Of a stretch of DNA of 5,245 nt, positions 1 to 5,245 are shown in pieces. The position numbers were made by a program, and so were the translations under genes. Positions within the stretch are counted from its first letter, which is position 1. Every line of letters begins with the position of its first letter. Source of the stretch: Pseudomonadota bacterium (GTDB lineage Bacteria; Myxococcota; UBA9042; PHBI01); the NCBI GenBank assembly GCA_005788935.1, contig SYAK01000481.1, forward strand, positions 1-5,245, given 5' to 3'. The notes below the pieces were generated by a model, which saw only the letters and a list, made by a program, of their open reading frames with translations, was not told where the DNA came from and did not search any database.

Positions 1-573
1 CACGACACCGTCACAGTCGTTGTCGAGGCCGTCGCACGAGACCTCGTCGGCCTCGAAGTCGGCGACCGCCCCGTAGTCGCACGCGCTCTCACCGTCCTCG
101 CAGGAGGCCGTGGCCCCTCCCTCGGCGCAGACCCCGGCGCGGAGGCACAGCTTGGCCCCGCGCGCGGTCGGGTCCGTCTCGGGCGCGTCGTTGGCGACGT
201 CCACCTCGTCCGCGAGGCAGTCACTATCCCCATCCGTCGCGTTGCTCTCGGCCGCGTCGAGGCGTCCGTCGCCGTCGCTGTCGCGCGGCGCGCCGACTTC
301 ACCGATCTCTGCGAGGTCGTTCACCCCGTCCGCGTCGGTGTCGGCCTCGAGCGGGTTCGTCCCGAGCGAGGCCTCGGCCCGGTTGACGAGGCCGTCCTCG
401 TCGGCATCCCCCTCGGGGTCGAGGCACACGCCTCCGAGACACTCGCCAGCGACGCATTCGGCCGTCTCCTCGCAGGTGTCTCCGAGCGGACGGCGCGGGG
501 AATCAAAGCAGCCGGTTGGGGCTGTCAGGAGGAATGAGGTCATCGCGAACGCGATGGGTTGCGGGATTCGCAT
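1..573 (-). CDS. Putative Cys/Asp-rich lipoprotein with TSP3-like repeats and a MopE-type motif (C-terminus outside window)
   Basis: The frame is open from an ATG at 573 down to base 1 (191 codons) with no stop, so the gene continues past the left edge. The start is supported by GGAGGGG (579-585) five bases upstream. Residues 1-22 look like a lipoprotein signal: Arg2, a hydrophobic stretch (IAFAMTSFLLTA), then PTGC with Cys22 as lipid attachment site; Pro at -3 is atypical for a lipobox. Residues 31-51 are Cys-rich (C34, C40, C45, C50) and EGF-like. Residues 52-126 contain calcium-binding-like Asp motifs (DPEGDADEDG, DTDADGVND, DSDGDGRLD, DGDSD), as in thrombospondin type 3 repeats. Residues 143-190 carry further cysteines and CDGLDNDCDG (180-189), the signature of the MopE-type putative metal-binding repeat common in myxobacterial surface proteins. 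It is probably anchored in the outer membrane and metal-binding. Substrate or partner cannot be told. The gene is divergent from the barrel operon. Confidence 0.85.
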   Translation of the reverse strand, partial: MRIPQPIAFAMTSFLLTAPTGCFDSPRRPLGDTCEETAECVAGECLGGVCLDPEGDADEDGLVNRAEASLGTNPLEADTDADGVNDLAEIGEVGAPRDSDGDGRLDAAESNATDGDSDCLADEVDVANDAPETDPTARGAKLCLRAGVCAEGGATASCEDGESACDYGAVADFEADEVSCDGLDNDCDGVV

Positions 574-578
574 GCGGT

Positions 579-585
579 CCCCTCC
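579..585 (-). promoter_or_regulatory. Ribosome binding site of the lipoprotein gene
   Basis: On the minus strand GGAGGGG lies five bases before the ATG at 573. It is the clearest Shine-Dalgarno near this gene. It fixes the start at 573 rather than at the internal ATG (codon 11, bases 541-543), which would remove most of the signal sequence. Confidence 0.7.
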
Positions 586-620
586 AGAGTTCGTGGGAAA
601 ACGTCGTGGGCGAGGGGGCG

Positions 621-650
621 CATGTACCAGCGGCCCCACGTCGGGATCAA
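621..650 (-). promoter_or_regulatory. Weak candidate promoter for the lipoprotein gene
   Basis: Reading the minus strand, TTGATC (645-650) and TACATG (621-626) are separated by 18 bases and would start transcription roughly 40 bases before the lipoprotein ATG. The -35 matches four of six consensus bases, but the -10 lacks the conserved last T. The location in the divergent spacer is right, yet such matches arise by chance in GC-rich DNA. Confidence 0.25.
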
Positions 651-697
651 GCTCCGTGTCCGGTTCGGGTCCCTCACCGCGCTTCGCGTCGCCCACC

Positions 698-727
698 TTG
701 ACCGCCCCGCGCAAGGCGGGCTAGTGT
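698..727 (+). promoter_or_regulatory. Candidate sigma-70-type promoter for the barrel-gene operon
   Basis: TTGACC (698-703, five of six bases of the -35 consensus) is followed after 18 bases by TAGTGT (722-727), which keeps the T1, A2 and T6 positions of a -10 box. Transcription would begin near 734, giving a leader of about 25 bases before the ATG at 760. The spacer holds a short inverted repeat, CCCGC (706-710) and GCGGG (716-720), which could be an operator or chance. This is the best promoter match in the divergent spacer and the only one seen upstream of the five-gene run. Confidence 0.45.
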
Positions 728-759
728 ACGGTCCCGTCACTCGCTGCGCGGTGGACTGC

Positions 760-1524
760 ATGACTGAGACACGACCATCCCGGATCCTGACCCTCCTCGG
801 GGTCCTCGCGAGCCTGACCGCGGCCCCTCGGGTCGCGGCCGAGGACGCCGACGCGCCGCCTGCCGACGGGGAGAACCTCGAGCCGGGAGTCGGCGAGGAG
901 GGCGACGAAGGCGAGGGCCCCGAGGCCCCGACACCTCCGTCCGACCTCGAGTCCCGCGTACGCATCCTGCAACAGCGCCCCATCCTCAAGGCCGGGCGCT
1001 TCGAGCTCGCGCTCGCGGGCGGCGCGTCGATTGCAGACGTCATGCACGACCAGGTGTCGGCGAGCGCGGTCGGGCGCTTCCACATCTCCGAGTCCGTGGC
1101 CGTCGGGGCCACCTGGTCGCAGTACTTCGCCCAGACCTCCGAGGTCTTCGACACCGTGACGGGCGACCTCGAGGTCTATCCGGAGCTTTCGACGCTGCGC
1201 TGGTACGCCGGCCTCGAGGCGGCCTTCGTCATGCTCGACGGCAAGTTCAAGCTCTTCGAGTCGGGGATCGGCTACTGGGACCTGCAGGCGTTCGTCGGTG
1301 GCGGCGTCACCGCGACCTCCCGCAGCGACGCGCTCCCGACCGCGATGGTCGGCGCGGGGCTGCGCGTCTTCCTGACGCGTTGGCTCGCCCTGACCCTCGA
1401 GGCGCGCGACCACCTCTACGTCGAGTCGTTCGCCGCAGGGTCCCGCCTCGTCAACAACGTCGTCGGACAGGGCGGGCTCGCGATCTTCATCCCGTTCGGC
1501 TTCGACTACACCTTCCCGAAATGA
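760..1524 (+). CDS. Exported outer-membrane beta-barrel protein, first of a paralogous pair
   Basis: A 254-residue protein. The ATG at 760 is chosen because it directly precedes a good signal peptide: basic start (R5, R8), hydrophobic core ILTLLGVLASLTAA, and a VAA cleavage site after residue 27. GGTGGA (750-755) may act as a weak Shine-Dalgarno; GTG at 751 is an alternative start. Residues 28-62 form an acidic, Pro/Gly-rich linker. From about residue 78 onward the protein has alternating hydrophobic/polar strands rich in Gly and aromatics, with hallmarks such as FELALAGGASIAD, GYWDLQAFVGGGV (171-183), GLRVFLTRW (200-208) and a final amphipathic strand ending FGFDYTFPK. This resembles the 'outer membrane beta-barrel domain' family of myxobacteria. 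It shares spaced motifs (GK..LF, WDL, G.G.R.F.TR, E.RD) with the next gene, so the two are likely tandem duplicates. Its stop overlaps the possible ATG of the next gene. Homology to gliding-motility barrels is possible but not shown. Function unknown. Confidence 0.85.
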   Translation: MTETRPSRILTLLGVLASLTAAPRVAAEDADAPPADGENLEPGVGEEGDEGEGPEAPTPPSDLESRVRILQQRPILKAGRFELALAGGASIADVMHDQVSASAVGRFHISESVAVGATWSQYFAQTSEVFDTVTGDLEVYPELSTLRWYAGLEAAFVMLDGKFKLFESGIGYWDLQAFVGGGVTATSRSDALPTAMVGAGLRVFLTRWLALTLEARDHLYVESFAAGSRLVNNVVGQGGLAIFIPFGFDYTFPK

Positions 1525-2282
1525 CGAGGCCTGCCGTGTTGACGCCCGAAACGCCGAGGTCTGCCGTGCGTCCCTGCGCCACGAAGCCCCTCTCCGTCGC
1601 CGCTGTCGCGCTCGTCGCGCTCGCCGCGTCGCCATCCTCTGGGCACGCCGCGAACCCGCTGCTCGATGACGCGCCGCCCACGCTGCCGACGCGTCCGCTG
1701 CACGACGGGCGACACCACGTCGCGCCCGCCTTCGCCTTCACCGTGGGCGATCCCTACGCCCACAACGTCGGCGCTGGCGTGTTCTATCGCTACTATCTCG
1801 ACAGCTGGCTCGGGATCGGGGCCGACGTCCTCGCGGGCGGCTCGGTGCGGACGGCGCTCTCGGACGACATCGTGCGCGAGCTGTCGCGCCCGGACGCGCC
1901 CTTCGAATTCGACACGACCGCGCTGCGGACGCTCGCGACCCTCGCGATCGAGCTCGTCCCCTTCAGCGGCAAGGCGTTGCTGTTTTCAGAGTCGCTCGTT
2001 CACTGGGACCTGCATCTGACGGGCGGTGCGGGCGTCGCGATGGTCGCTGGCGAGGGCCGCGTCGAGGACAGCGTGTCGCTCGCGCCCTTCTTCGGGGTCG
2101 GCACGCGCTTCTTCCCGACGCGCGGGATCTCGGTCGGGTTCGAGGTTCGGGATTATTTCGTCAACCGTGCGCTTTCTTCCCGGAAGGATGGCTCGGTCCC
2201 GGCGTCCTCCTGGGGCCAGAACTGGCTCGGAGCCATCTCGGTCGGGTTCTCCTTCCCGACCGAGCCGCCGCTGGAGGAATGA
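1521..2282 (+). CDS. Exported outer-membrane beta-barrel protein, second of a paralogous pair
   Basis: A 253-residue protein if started at the ATG at 1521, whose ATGA overlaps the upstream stop and suggests translational coupling. In-frame GTG codons at 1536 and 1566 each have GAGG six bases upstream; GTG 1566 would give 238 residues and a more compact signal peptide (RPCATKP, then the hydrophobic LSVAAVALVALAAS, cleavage after GHA). The start is therefore uncertain; the end is not. The mature protein (from about residue 44) has barrel-family hallmarks: HHVAPAFAFTVGDPYAHN (65-82), FYRYYLDSWLGIGAD (88-102), SGKALLF (149-155), HWDLHLTGGAGVA (161-173), GVGTRFFPTR (192-201), EVRDYF (208-213) and the C-terminal strand WLGAISVGFSF. 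It resembles the myxobacterial 'outer membrane beta-barrel domain' family more clearly than its upstream partner and is predicted to sit in the outer membrane. The ligand or partner is unknown; coupled expression suggests the two barrels act together. Confidence 0.85.
   Translation: MTRPAVLTPETPRSAVRPCATKPLSVAAVALVALAASPSSGHAANPLLDDAPPTLPTRPLHDGRHHVAPAFAFTVGDPYAHNVGAGVFYRYYLDSWLGIGADVLAGGSVRTALSDDIVRELSRPDAPFEFDTTALRTLATLAIELVPFSGKALLFSESLVHWDLHLTGGAGVAMVAGEGRVEDSVSLAPFFGVGTRFFPTRGISVGFEVRDYFVNRALSSRKDGSVPASSWGQNWLGAISVGFSFPTEPPLEE
1525..1568 (+). repeat. 30-base-spaced direct repeat carrying duplicated SD plus GTG
   Basis: CGAGGCCTGCCGTG (1525-1538) recurs as CGAGGTCTGCCGTG (1555-1568), identical at 13 of 14 positions and offset by exactly 30 bases (ten codons). 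Each copy contains GAGG, a six-base spacer and GTG in the frame of the second barrel gene. The repeat therefore gives two equivalent candidate translation starts, besides the ATG at 1521. Confidence 0.6.
2273..2277 (+). promoter_or_regulatory. Ribosome binding site of the DUF4332-like gene
   Basis: GGAGG lies six bases before the ATG at 2284, inside the last codons of the second barrel gene. It fixes the start at 2284 and rules out the 86-codon upstream extension in that frame, which lies wholly within the barrel gene. Confidence 0.75.
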
Positions 2283-2283
2283 A

Positions 2284-2787
2284 ATGCGCCCGTTCGTCAC
2301 CAGGCTGGTCTTCGCGGCCGGCTTCACCGCCACCGCCCTCCCGGCCGTCTCCGTCCCCGGGACGGCGCACGCGAGCCACTATCGTCTGCCCGTCGCCGGT
2401 TTCCTGAGCGACGCCGAGACGGCAGCCCTCAGGAAGGCCGGGTTCGACACGACGCTCGCGCTGCTCGATGCCATCGCGTCCCTCAAGGGGCGCCAGGACG
2501 TCGCGCGGCGCTCGGGGCTGCCGCTGCCGCGCCTGACGCTCATCGCGGCCGAGGTCGATCTCCTTCGGGTGAGCGGTGTCGGGCCGAGCATGGTCCGTCT
2601 GCTGCAGGCCGCTGGCGTGCGTCACTCGCGCGATCTGGCACGATCGGCCGCGGCCGATCTCGCGCGGCGCCTCGAGGCCGCCAACGCGGCGCAGCGCATC
2701 GCGCCCGTGACGCCCAACGCGCAGATCCTCGTCGACTGGATTCGTCAGGCGGCCGGGCTCAAGGCCGTCGTCGAAGGGCTTCCGTGA
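2284..2787 (+). CDS. Exported DUF4332-like helix-hairpin-helix protein
   Basis: A 167-residue protein. Residues 1-30 look like a Sec signal peptide: R2 and R7, hydrophobic LVFAAGFTATALPAV, and a probable cleavage after AHA (residue 30). The rest is helical and matches the DUF4332 pattern: AGFDTTLALLDAIAS (52-66), R70 with DVARRSGLP, a VDLLRVSGVGPSMVRLL segment (91-107) with the helix-hairpin-helix GVG (98-100), AAGVRHSRDLA (109-119), then LARRLEAAN (126-134) and a C-terminal QILVDWIRQAAGL (147-159). HhH modules commonly bind DNA or mediate protein contacts, and many DUF4332 proteins lack an export signal, so a periplasmic or surface location is notable. One base separates it from the upstream barrel gene, and its stop overlaps the GTG start of the next gene, so it belongs to the same coupled set. 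The signal peptide could instead act as a membrane anchor. Molecular role unknown. Confidence 0.8.
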   Translation: MRPFVTRLVFAAGFTATALPAVSVPGTAHASHYRLPVAGFLSDAETAALRKAGFDTTLALLDAIASLKGRQDVARRSGLPLPRLTLIAAEVDLLRVSGVGPSMVRLLQAAGVRHSRDLARSAAADLARRLEAANAAQRIAPVTPNAQILVDWIRQAAGLKAVVEGLP

Positions 2788-4196
2788 TCCGCTGGTTCCT
2801 CGGCCGCAGGCTGAGGCTCGGGCTCGCGTCGTTGGGCCTCGCGGGGGTGCTCGTCGGACTCGGGCCGGTCGCGACCGACTGGATCTGGAACGCGAGCGCG
2901 TCGCACAGTGCCAATCTGTTGATTTTGCTTGGTCTGGCGCTTGTGCTGCTGGGGTTCGGCGCTGCGTTCGGCAGCCTGCTCGGGGACCTCGTCTTTCCGA
3001 ACTGCTGGCGTGAGCGCGTGCTGCTCGGGCAGCGGATCGAGGTGCCGCCGGACTCGCTCGACTCGCCCGCGGGCTTGCGAGGGCTCGGCACGTACCTGCT
3101 GCCGTACTCGGTCATCATCGTGGCGCTGGTCCTGACGGGTGGCTGGGCGCTCGACCGGGTGTCGGACGGCTTCCTGACCCGCTTGCAGCTGCACGGCGGG
3201 ACGCGGACGACCCTGCGCGGCGACGATACGCCCGGGAAGCTCGAGGCGCTGAAGTCGATGGCCTCGGAGAAGCGGGAGAACCGCCTCGGGGCTGGCCTGG
3301 AGCTGCTCGATCGGACGTGGCGGGACCCGCGTCGTCAGCCCCCCGAGGTGCAGCAGGCGGCGCTCGGCGCCCTCGGGTCCATCTTCGGCTACCTGTCCGA
3401 CGCCATCGACTCGTGGGCGTACGAGGGCAAGCTGGAGAGCTGGCAGCGCGACCTCTTCGGGCGCGTCCGCAAGGACTTCGCGCCAGGCCTGCGGGAGGCG
3501 CGGGCGATCGCTGTCGAGAGCGGCGGCATGGCCCGCGCGGCGGACCTCATCGCGTTGTCGGGGCTGCTGCGGGATGCGGACAGCCAGGCCGAGCTCATCG
3601 GATACGCCGAGGGCGCGGATGACGGACCGCTGTGGCACGCGAGCGTCGTGGCGCTCGGCCGCATGCGGACCTTTGCAGCCTTCGAGGCCGTGATCCCCCT
3701 CGCCGAGCGCCCCCTGCCGACGGCGCGCTGGGAGGTCCTCGCGTGGGCGACCCAGGCCCTCGCGCGCGAGTTCCACAAGGGCCGGCCGGACCTCGACGAG
3801 AAGCGGCTCTCGGACGCCGAGGAGGCGGGCGTCGGCCGGGCGGCCGAGGTCTGGTCGTCTCAGCTCGCGACCGCCGACCTCGGGCGCGCGTGCGTGGCGG
3901 TGGGCGTCATCCTGCACCTGCGCGACAGCCGGCTGCGCGACCCGCTCATCGCGGCGTTCGACCGGCCCGGGGCCAACGCGAAGATCTGTGACACCTGGTC
4001 CATCGACGTCGGCTTCGGGCGTCGCGACTACGCGGCCGAGCGGGGCTTCCTGCAGCGACGCATCATCGACGCCCTCGCCCTCATCTCGCTCGGCGACCCG
4101 GTCGTCAAGGCGTGGGTCGTCGAGCGCCGGAAGCGCCCCGAAGGGCTCGACGCGACGGTGGTCGCGTTGCTGAAGGACTTCAACCGCTACCTGTGA
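2784..4196 (+). CDS. Three-TM membrane protein with a large helical, HEAT-like C-terminal domain
   Basis: A 470-residue protein from a GTG at 2784 that shares four bases (GTGA) with the upstream stop; AAGGG (2774-2778) five bases before is a weak Shine-Dalgarno. Three hydrophobic segments are visible at about residues 12-31, 43-67 and 103-123. Arg-rich stretches at 3-11 and in the second loop (RERVLLGQR, 76-84) predict an inside N-terminus and place the remaining ~345 residues in the periplasm. That domain is almost entirely helical with HEAT-like helix pairs, for example WHASVVALGRMRTFAAFEAV (284-303), WEVLAWATQALAREF (316-330), ACVAVGVILHLRD (369-381) and RRIIDALALISLGDP (425-439). HEAT solenoids usually serve as protein-binding scaffolds. 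There is no catalytic motif I recognise. The family is not known to me, and the HEAT assignment rests on helix periodicity and the Asp/Ala/Leu pattern only. Position after two barrels and an exported HhH protein suggests an inner-membrane partner of an envelope complex. Confidence 0.85.
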   Translation: MIRWFLGRRLRLGLASLGLAGVLVGLGPVATDWIWNASASHSANLLILLGLALVLLGFGAAFGSLLGDLVFPNCWRERVLLGQRIEVPPDSLDSPAGLRGLGTYLLPYSVIIVALVLTGGWALDRVSDGFLTRLQLHGGTRTTLRGDDTPGKLEALKSMASEKRENRLGAGLELLDRTWRDPRRQPPEVQQAALGALGSIFGYLSDAIDSWAYEGKLESWQRDLFGRVRKDFAPGLREARAIAVESGGMARAADLIALSGLLRDADSQAELIGYAEGADDGPLWHASVVALGRMRTFAAFEAVIPLAERPLPTARWEVLAWATQALAREFHKGRPDLDEKRLSDAEEAGVGRAAEVWSSQLATADLGRACVAVGVILHLRDSRLRDPLIAAFDRPGANAKICDTWSIDVGFGRRDYAAERGFLQRRIIDALALISLGDPVVKAWVVERRKRPEGLDATVVALLKDFNRYL

Positions 4197-4203
4197 GCTG
4201 CGC

Positions 4204-5245
4204 ATGACGACCCGCTACACTGGCATCTCCGAGCTGTTGACGATGGACGGGTACGGGGAGGGCGAGGCGGCGCTAGGGCTCCTGCGGGAGGCCGAACTGG
4301 TGGTGGACGCGACCGGCGTCGTGGTGTGGCTCGGCCCGCAAGGGGCGTGTCCCGAGGCGCTCGTGCGGGAGAGCGACGTGTTGGACCTCGCAGGCGCCAC
4401 GATGCTTCCGGGCCTCGTCGACCCGCATACCCACCTCGTCTTCGGAGGCGACCGGGCGGCCGACTTCGTGGCGCGCTGCCGGGGCGAGACCTACGCGAGC
4501 ATCGCGGCCCGCGGTGGTGGCATCCTGACGACGGTCCGCGCGACGCGGGAGGCGAGCGCGGCCACCCTGGCGGAGCTGGCGCGGGCGAGGCTCGACGCGC
4601 TGCTCGCGGAGGGGGTCACGACGGTCGAGGTCAAGACCGGTTACGGCCTCAGCGTCGAGGCGGAGCTCAAGCAGCTCGCGGTCATCGAGTCGCTCGCGGC
4701 CGAGCGGGCGCAGCGGATCATCCCGACGCTGTTGCTGCACATGGTCCCAGCCGAGTACCGCGAGGACCGCGGGGCGTGGGTCAGGCTCGCGGGTGAGGTG
4801 CTCATTCCCGCGGCGGCCGGTCGGGCGCACTTTGCGGATATCTTTGTCGAGCGAAATGCGTTCACGCCTGACGAGGGTGAGTCGCTGCTCGCGGCGGCGG
4901 CGCGGGCGGGCTTCGGGCTGAAGGCACACACCGAGCAGCTGACGGGGACCGGCTTCGGGTTGACCGCGGCCCGGATGGGGGCGGTCTCGCTCGAGCACCT
5001 TGAACCCGCAACGGATGCCGTGTTGGACGCGATGGCCGAGGCGGGGACGGTGGCGGTCCTGCTCCCAGGCGCGTCGGTGTTCCTCGGAGACGCGGAGCGG
5101 CCACCGGTTGCGGCGATGCGGGCGCGCGGCGTGAGGATGGCGCTCGGGACGGACCTCAACCCCGGGACGAGCCCGCTGACGAACCCGTGGCTCGTCGCGA
5201 CCCTCGCCTGCACGCAGTACGGCCTGCTGCCCGCCGAGGCGCTGC
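4204..5245 (+). CDS. hutI: Imidazolonepropionase (C-terminus outside window)
   Basis: HutI hydrolyses 4-imidazolone-5-propionate to N-formimino-L-glutamate, the third step of histidine degradation in the cytoplasm. The 347 visible codons cover about 85 percent of the usual ~410 residues; the frame is open at the right edge. Amidohydrolase features are all present: LPGLVDPHTHLVFGGDR (68-84) with metal ligands H75 and H77 and substrate Arg84, RGGGILTTVRATREAS (103-118), EVKTGYGL (142-149), H179 in LLHMVP, KAHTEQ (240-245) with H242 and E244, SLEHLE with H265, TVAVLLPGA (282-290), and GTDLNPGTSP (315-324) with the catalytic, metal-binding D317. LLHMVP replaces the more usual GAH-VP, keeping the His. 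ATG 4204 starts seven bases after the upstream stop with no clear Shine-Dalgarno; ATG 4243 is possible but would cut the N-terminal beta region. No hutU, hutH or hutG is seen here; they may lie downstream. Confidence 0.96.
   Translation, partial: MTTRYTGISELLTMDGYGEGEAALGLLREAELVVDATGVVVWLGPQGACPEALVRESDVLDLAGATMLPGLVDPHTHLVFGGDRAADFVARCRGETYASIAARGGGILTTVRATREASAATLAELARARLDALLAEGVTTVEVKTGYGLSVEAELKQLAVIESLAAERAQRIIPTLLLHMVPAEYREDRGAWVRLAGEVLIPAAAGRAHFADIFVERNAFTPDEGESLLAAAARAGFGLKAHTEQLTGTGFGLTAARMGAVSLEHLEPATDAVLDAMAEAGTVAVLLPGASVFLGDAERPPVAAMRARGVRMALGTDLNPGTSPLTNPWLVATLACTQYGLLPAEAL

Noticed and set aside
110..724. A 204-codon plus-strand open frame opposite the lipoprotein gene
   Set aside because: The product is almost entirely Ser, Pro, Ala and Arg, typical of an antisense shadow. 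The minus strand has a signal sequence, ordered cysteines and known metal-binding motifs.
559..759. Upstream extension of the first barrel gene to an ATG at 559
   Set aside because: It would overlap the lipoprotein start, run through the promoter, and bury the signal peptide behind 67 residues of unconvincing sequence.
721..1635. A 304-codon minus-strand open frame opposite the first barrel gene
   Set aside because: Highly charged, Arg/Glu/Gly-rich shadow that also crosses the promoter region and the junction of the two barrel genes. No family motif.
2745..4205. A 486-codon open frame on the minus strand opposite the membrane-protein gene
   Set aside because: Its product is a run of Arg, Glu, Asp, Pro and Gln without hydrophobic cores or recognisable motifs, as expected for the complement of a GC-rich gene. 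The plus-strand gene has clear TM segments and coupled starts.
4273..4998. Minus-strand open frame opposite hutI
   Set aside because: Arg/Asp/Glu-rich shadow; the plus strand encodes unmistakable HutI motifs throughout.
1..5245. CRISPR arrays, tRNA or rRNA genes, insertion sequences, integrase sites
   Set aside because: No regular repeat-spacer arrangement, no tRNA-like or rRNA-like sequence, no transposase or terminal inverted repeats were seen. The coding density leaves only one spacer longer than 10 bases.

Overview
The window is a GC-rich, gene-dense bacterial segment that looks like a chromosome of the Myxococcota or a close delta-proteobacterial relative. This placement rests on three things: a lipoprotein carrying a MopE-type CDGxDNDCDG motif and thrombospondin-type-3-like Asp-rich repeats, a pair of beta-barrel proteins resembling the myxobacterial 'outer membrane beta-barrel domain' family, and strong third-position G/C bias in every real gene. 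No database search was possible, so the taxonomy is an inference.

Layout: bases 1-573 hold the N-terminal part of a minus-strand gene for a Cys- and Asp-rich putative lipoprotein that runs off the left edge. A 186-base divergent intergenic region (574-759) follows, with a plausible plus-strand promoter and a weaker minus-strand one. From 760 to the right edge there are five plus-strand genes packed head to tail: an exported beta-barrel protein (760-1524), a second paralogous barrel (1521-2282), an exported DUF4332-type helix-hairpin-helix protein (2284-2787), a three-TM membrane protein with a large helical, HEAT-like C-terminal domain (2784-4196), and imidazolonepropionase HutI (4204 to beyond the right edge). 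The junctions are a 4-base overlap, a 1-base gap, a 4-base overlap and a 7-base gap. No terminator is visible between them, so they probably form one transcript.

The first four genes of the run look like a small cell-envelope module: two outer-membrane barrels, one periplasmic or secreted HhH protein, and one inner-membrane protein whose helical domain is predicted to face the periplasm. Their joint function is unknown; an envelope assembly, scaffold or transport role is a hypothesis. HutI is a cytoplasmic histidine-degradation enzyme with all expected catalytic residues in the visible part, and seems functionally unrelated to the genes before it. Almost all other long open frames on both strands are shadows produced by the high GC content.
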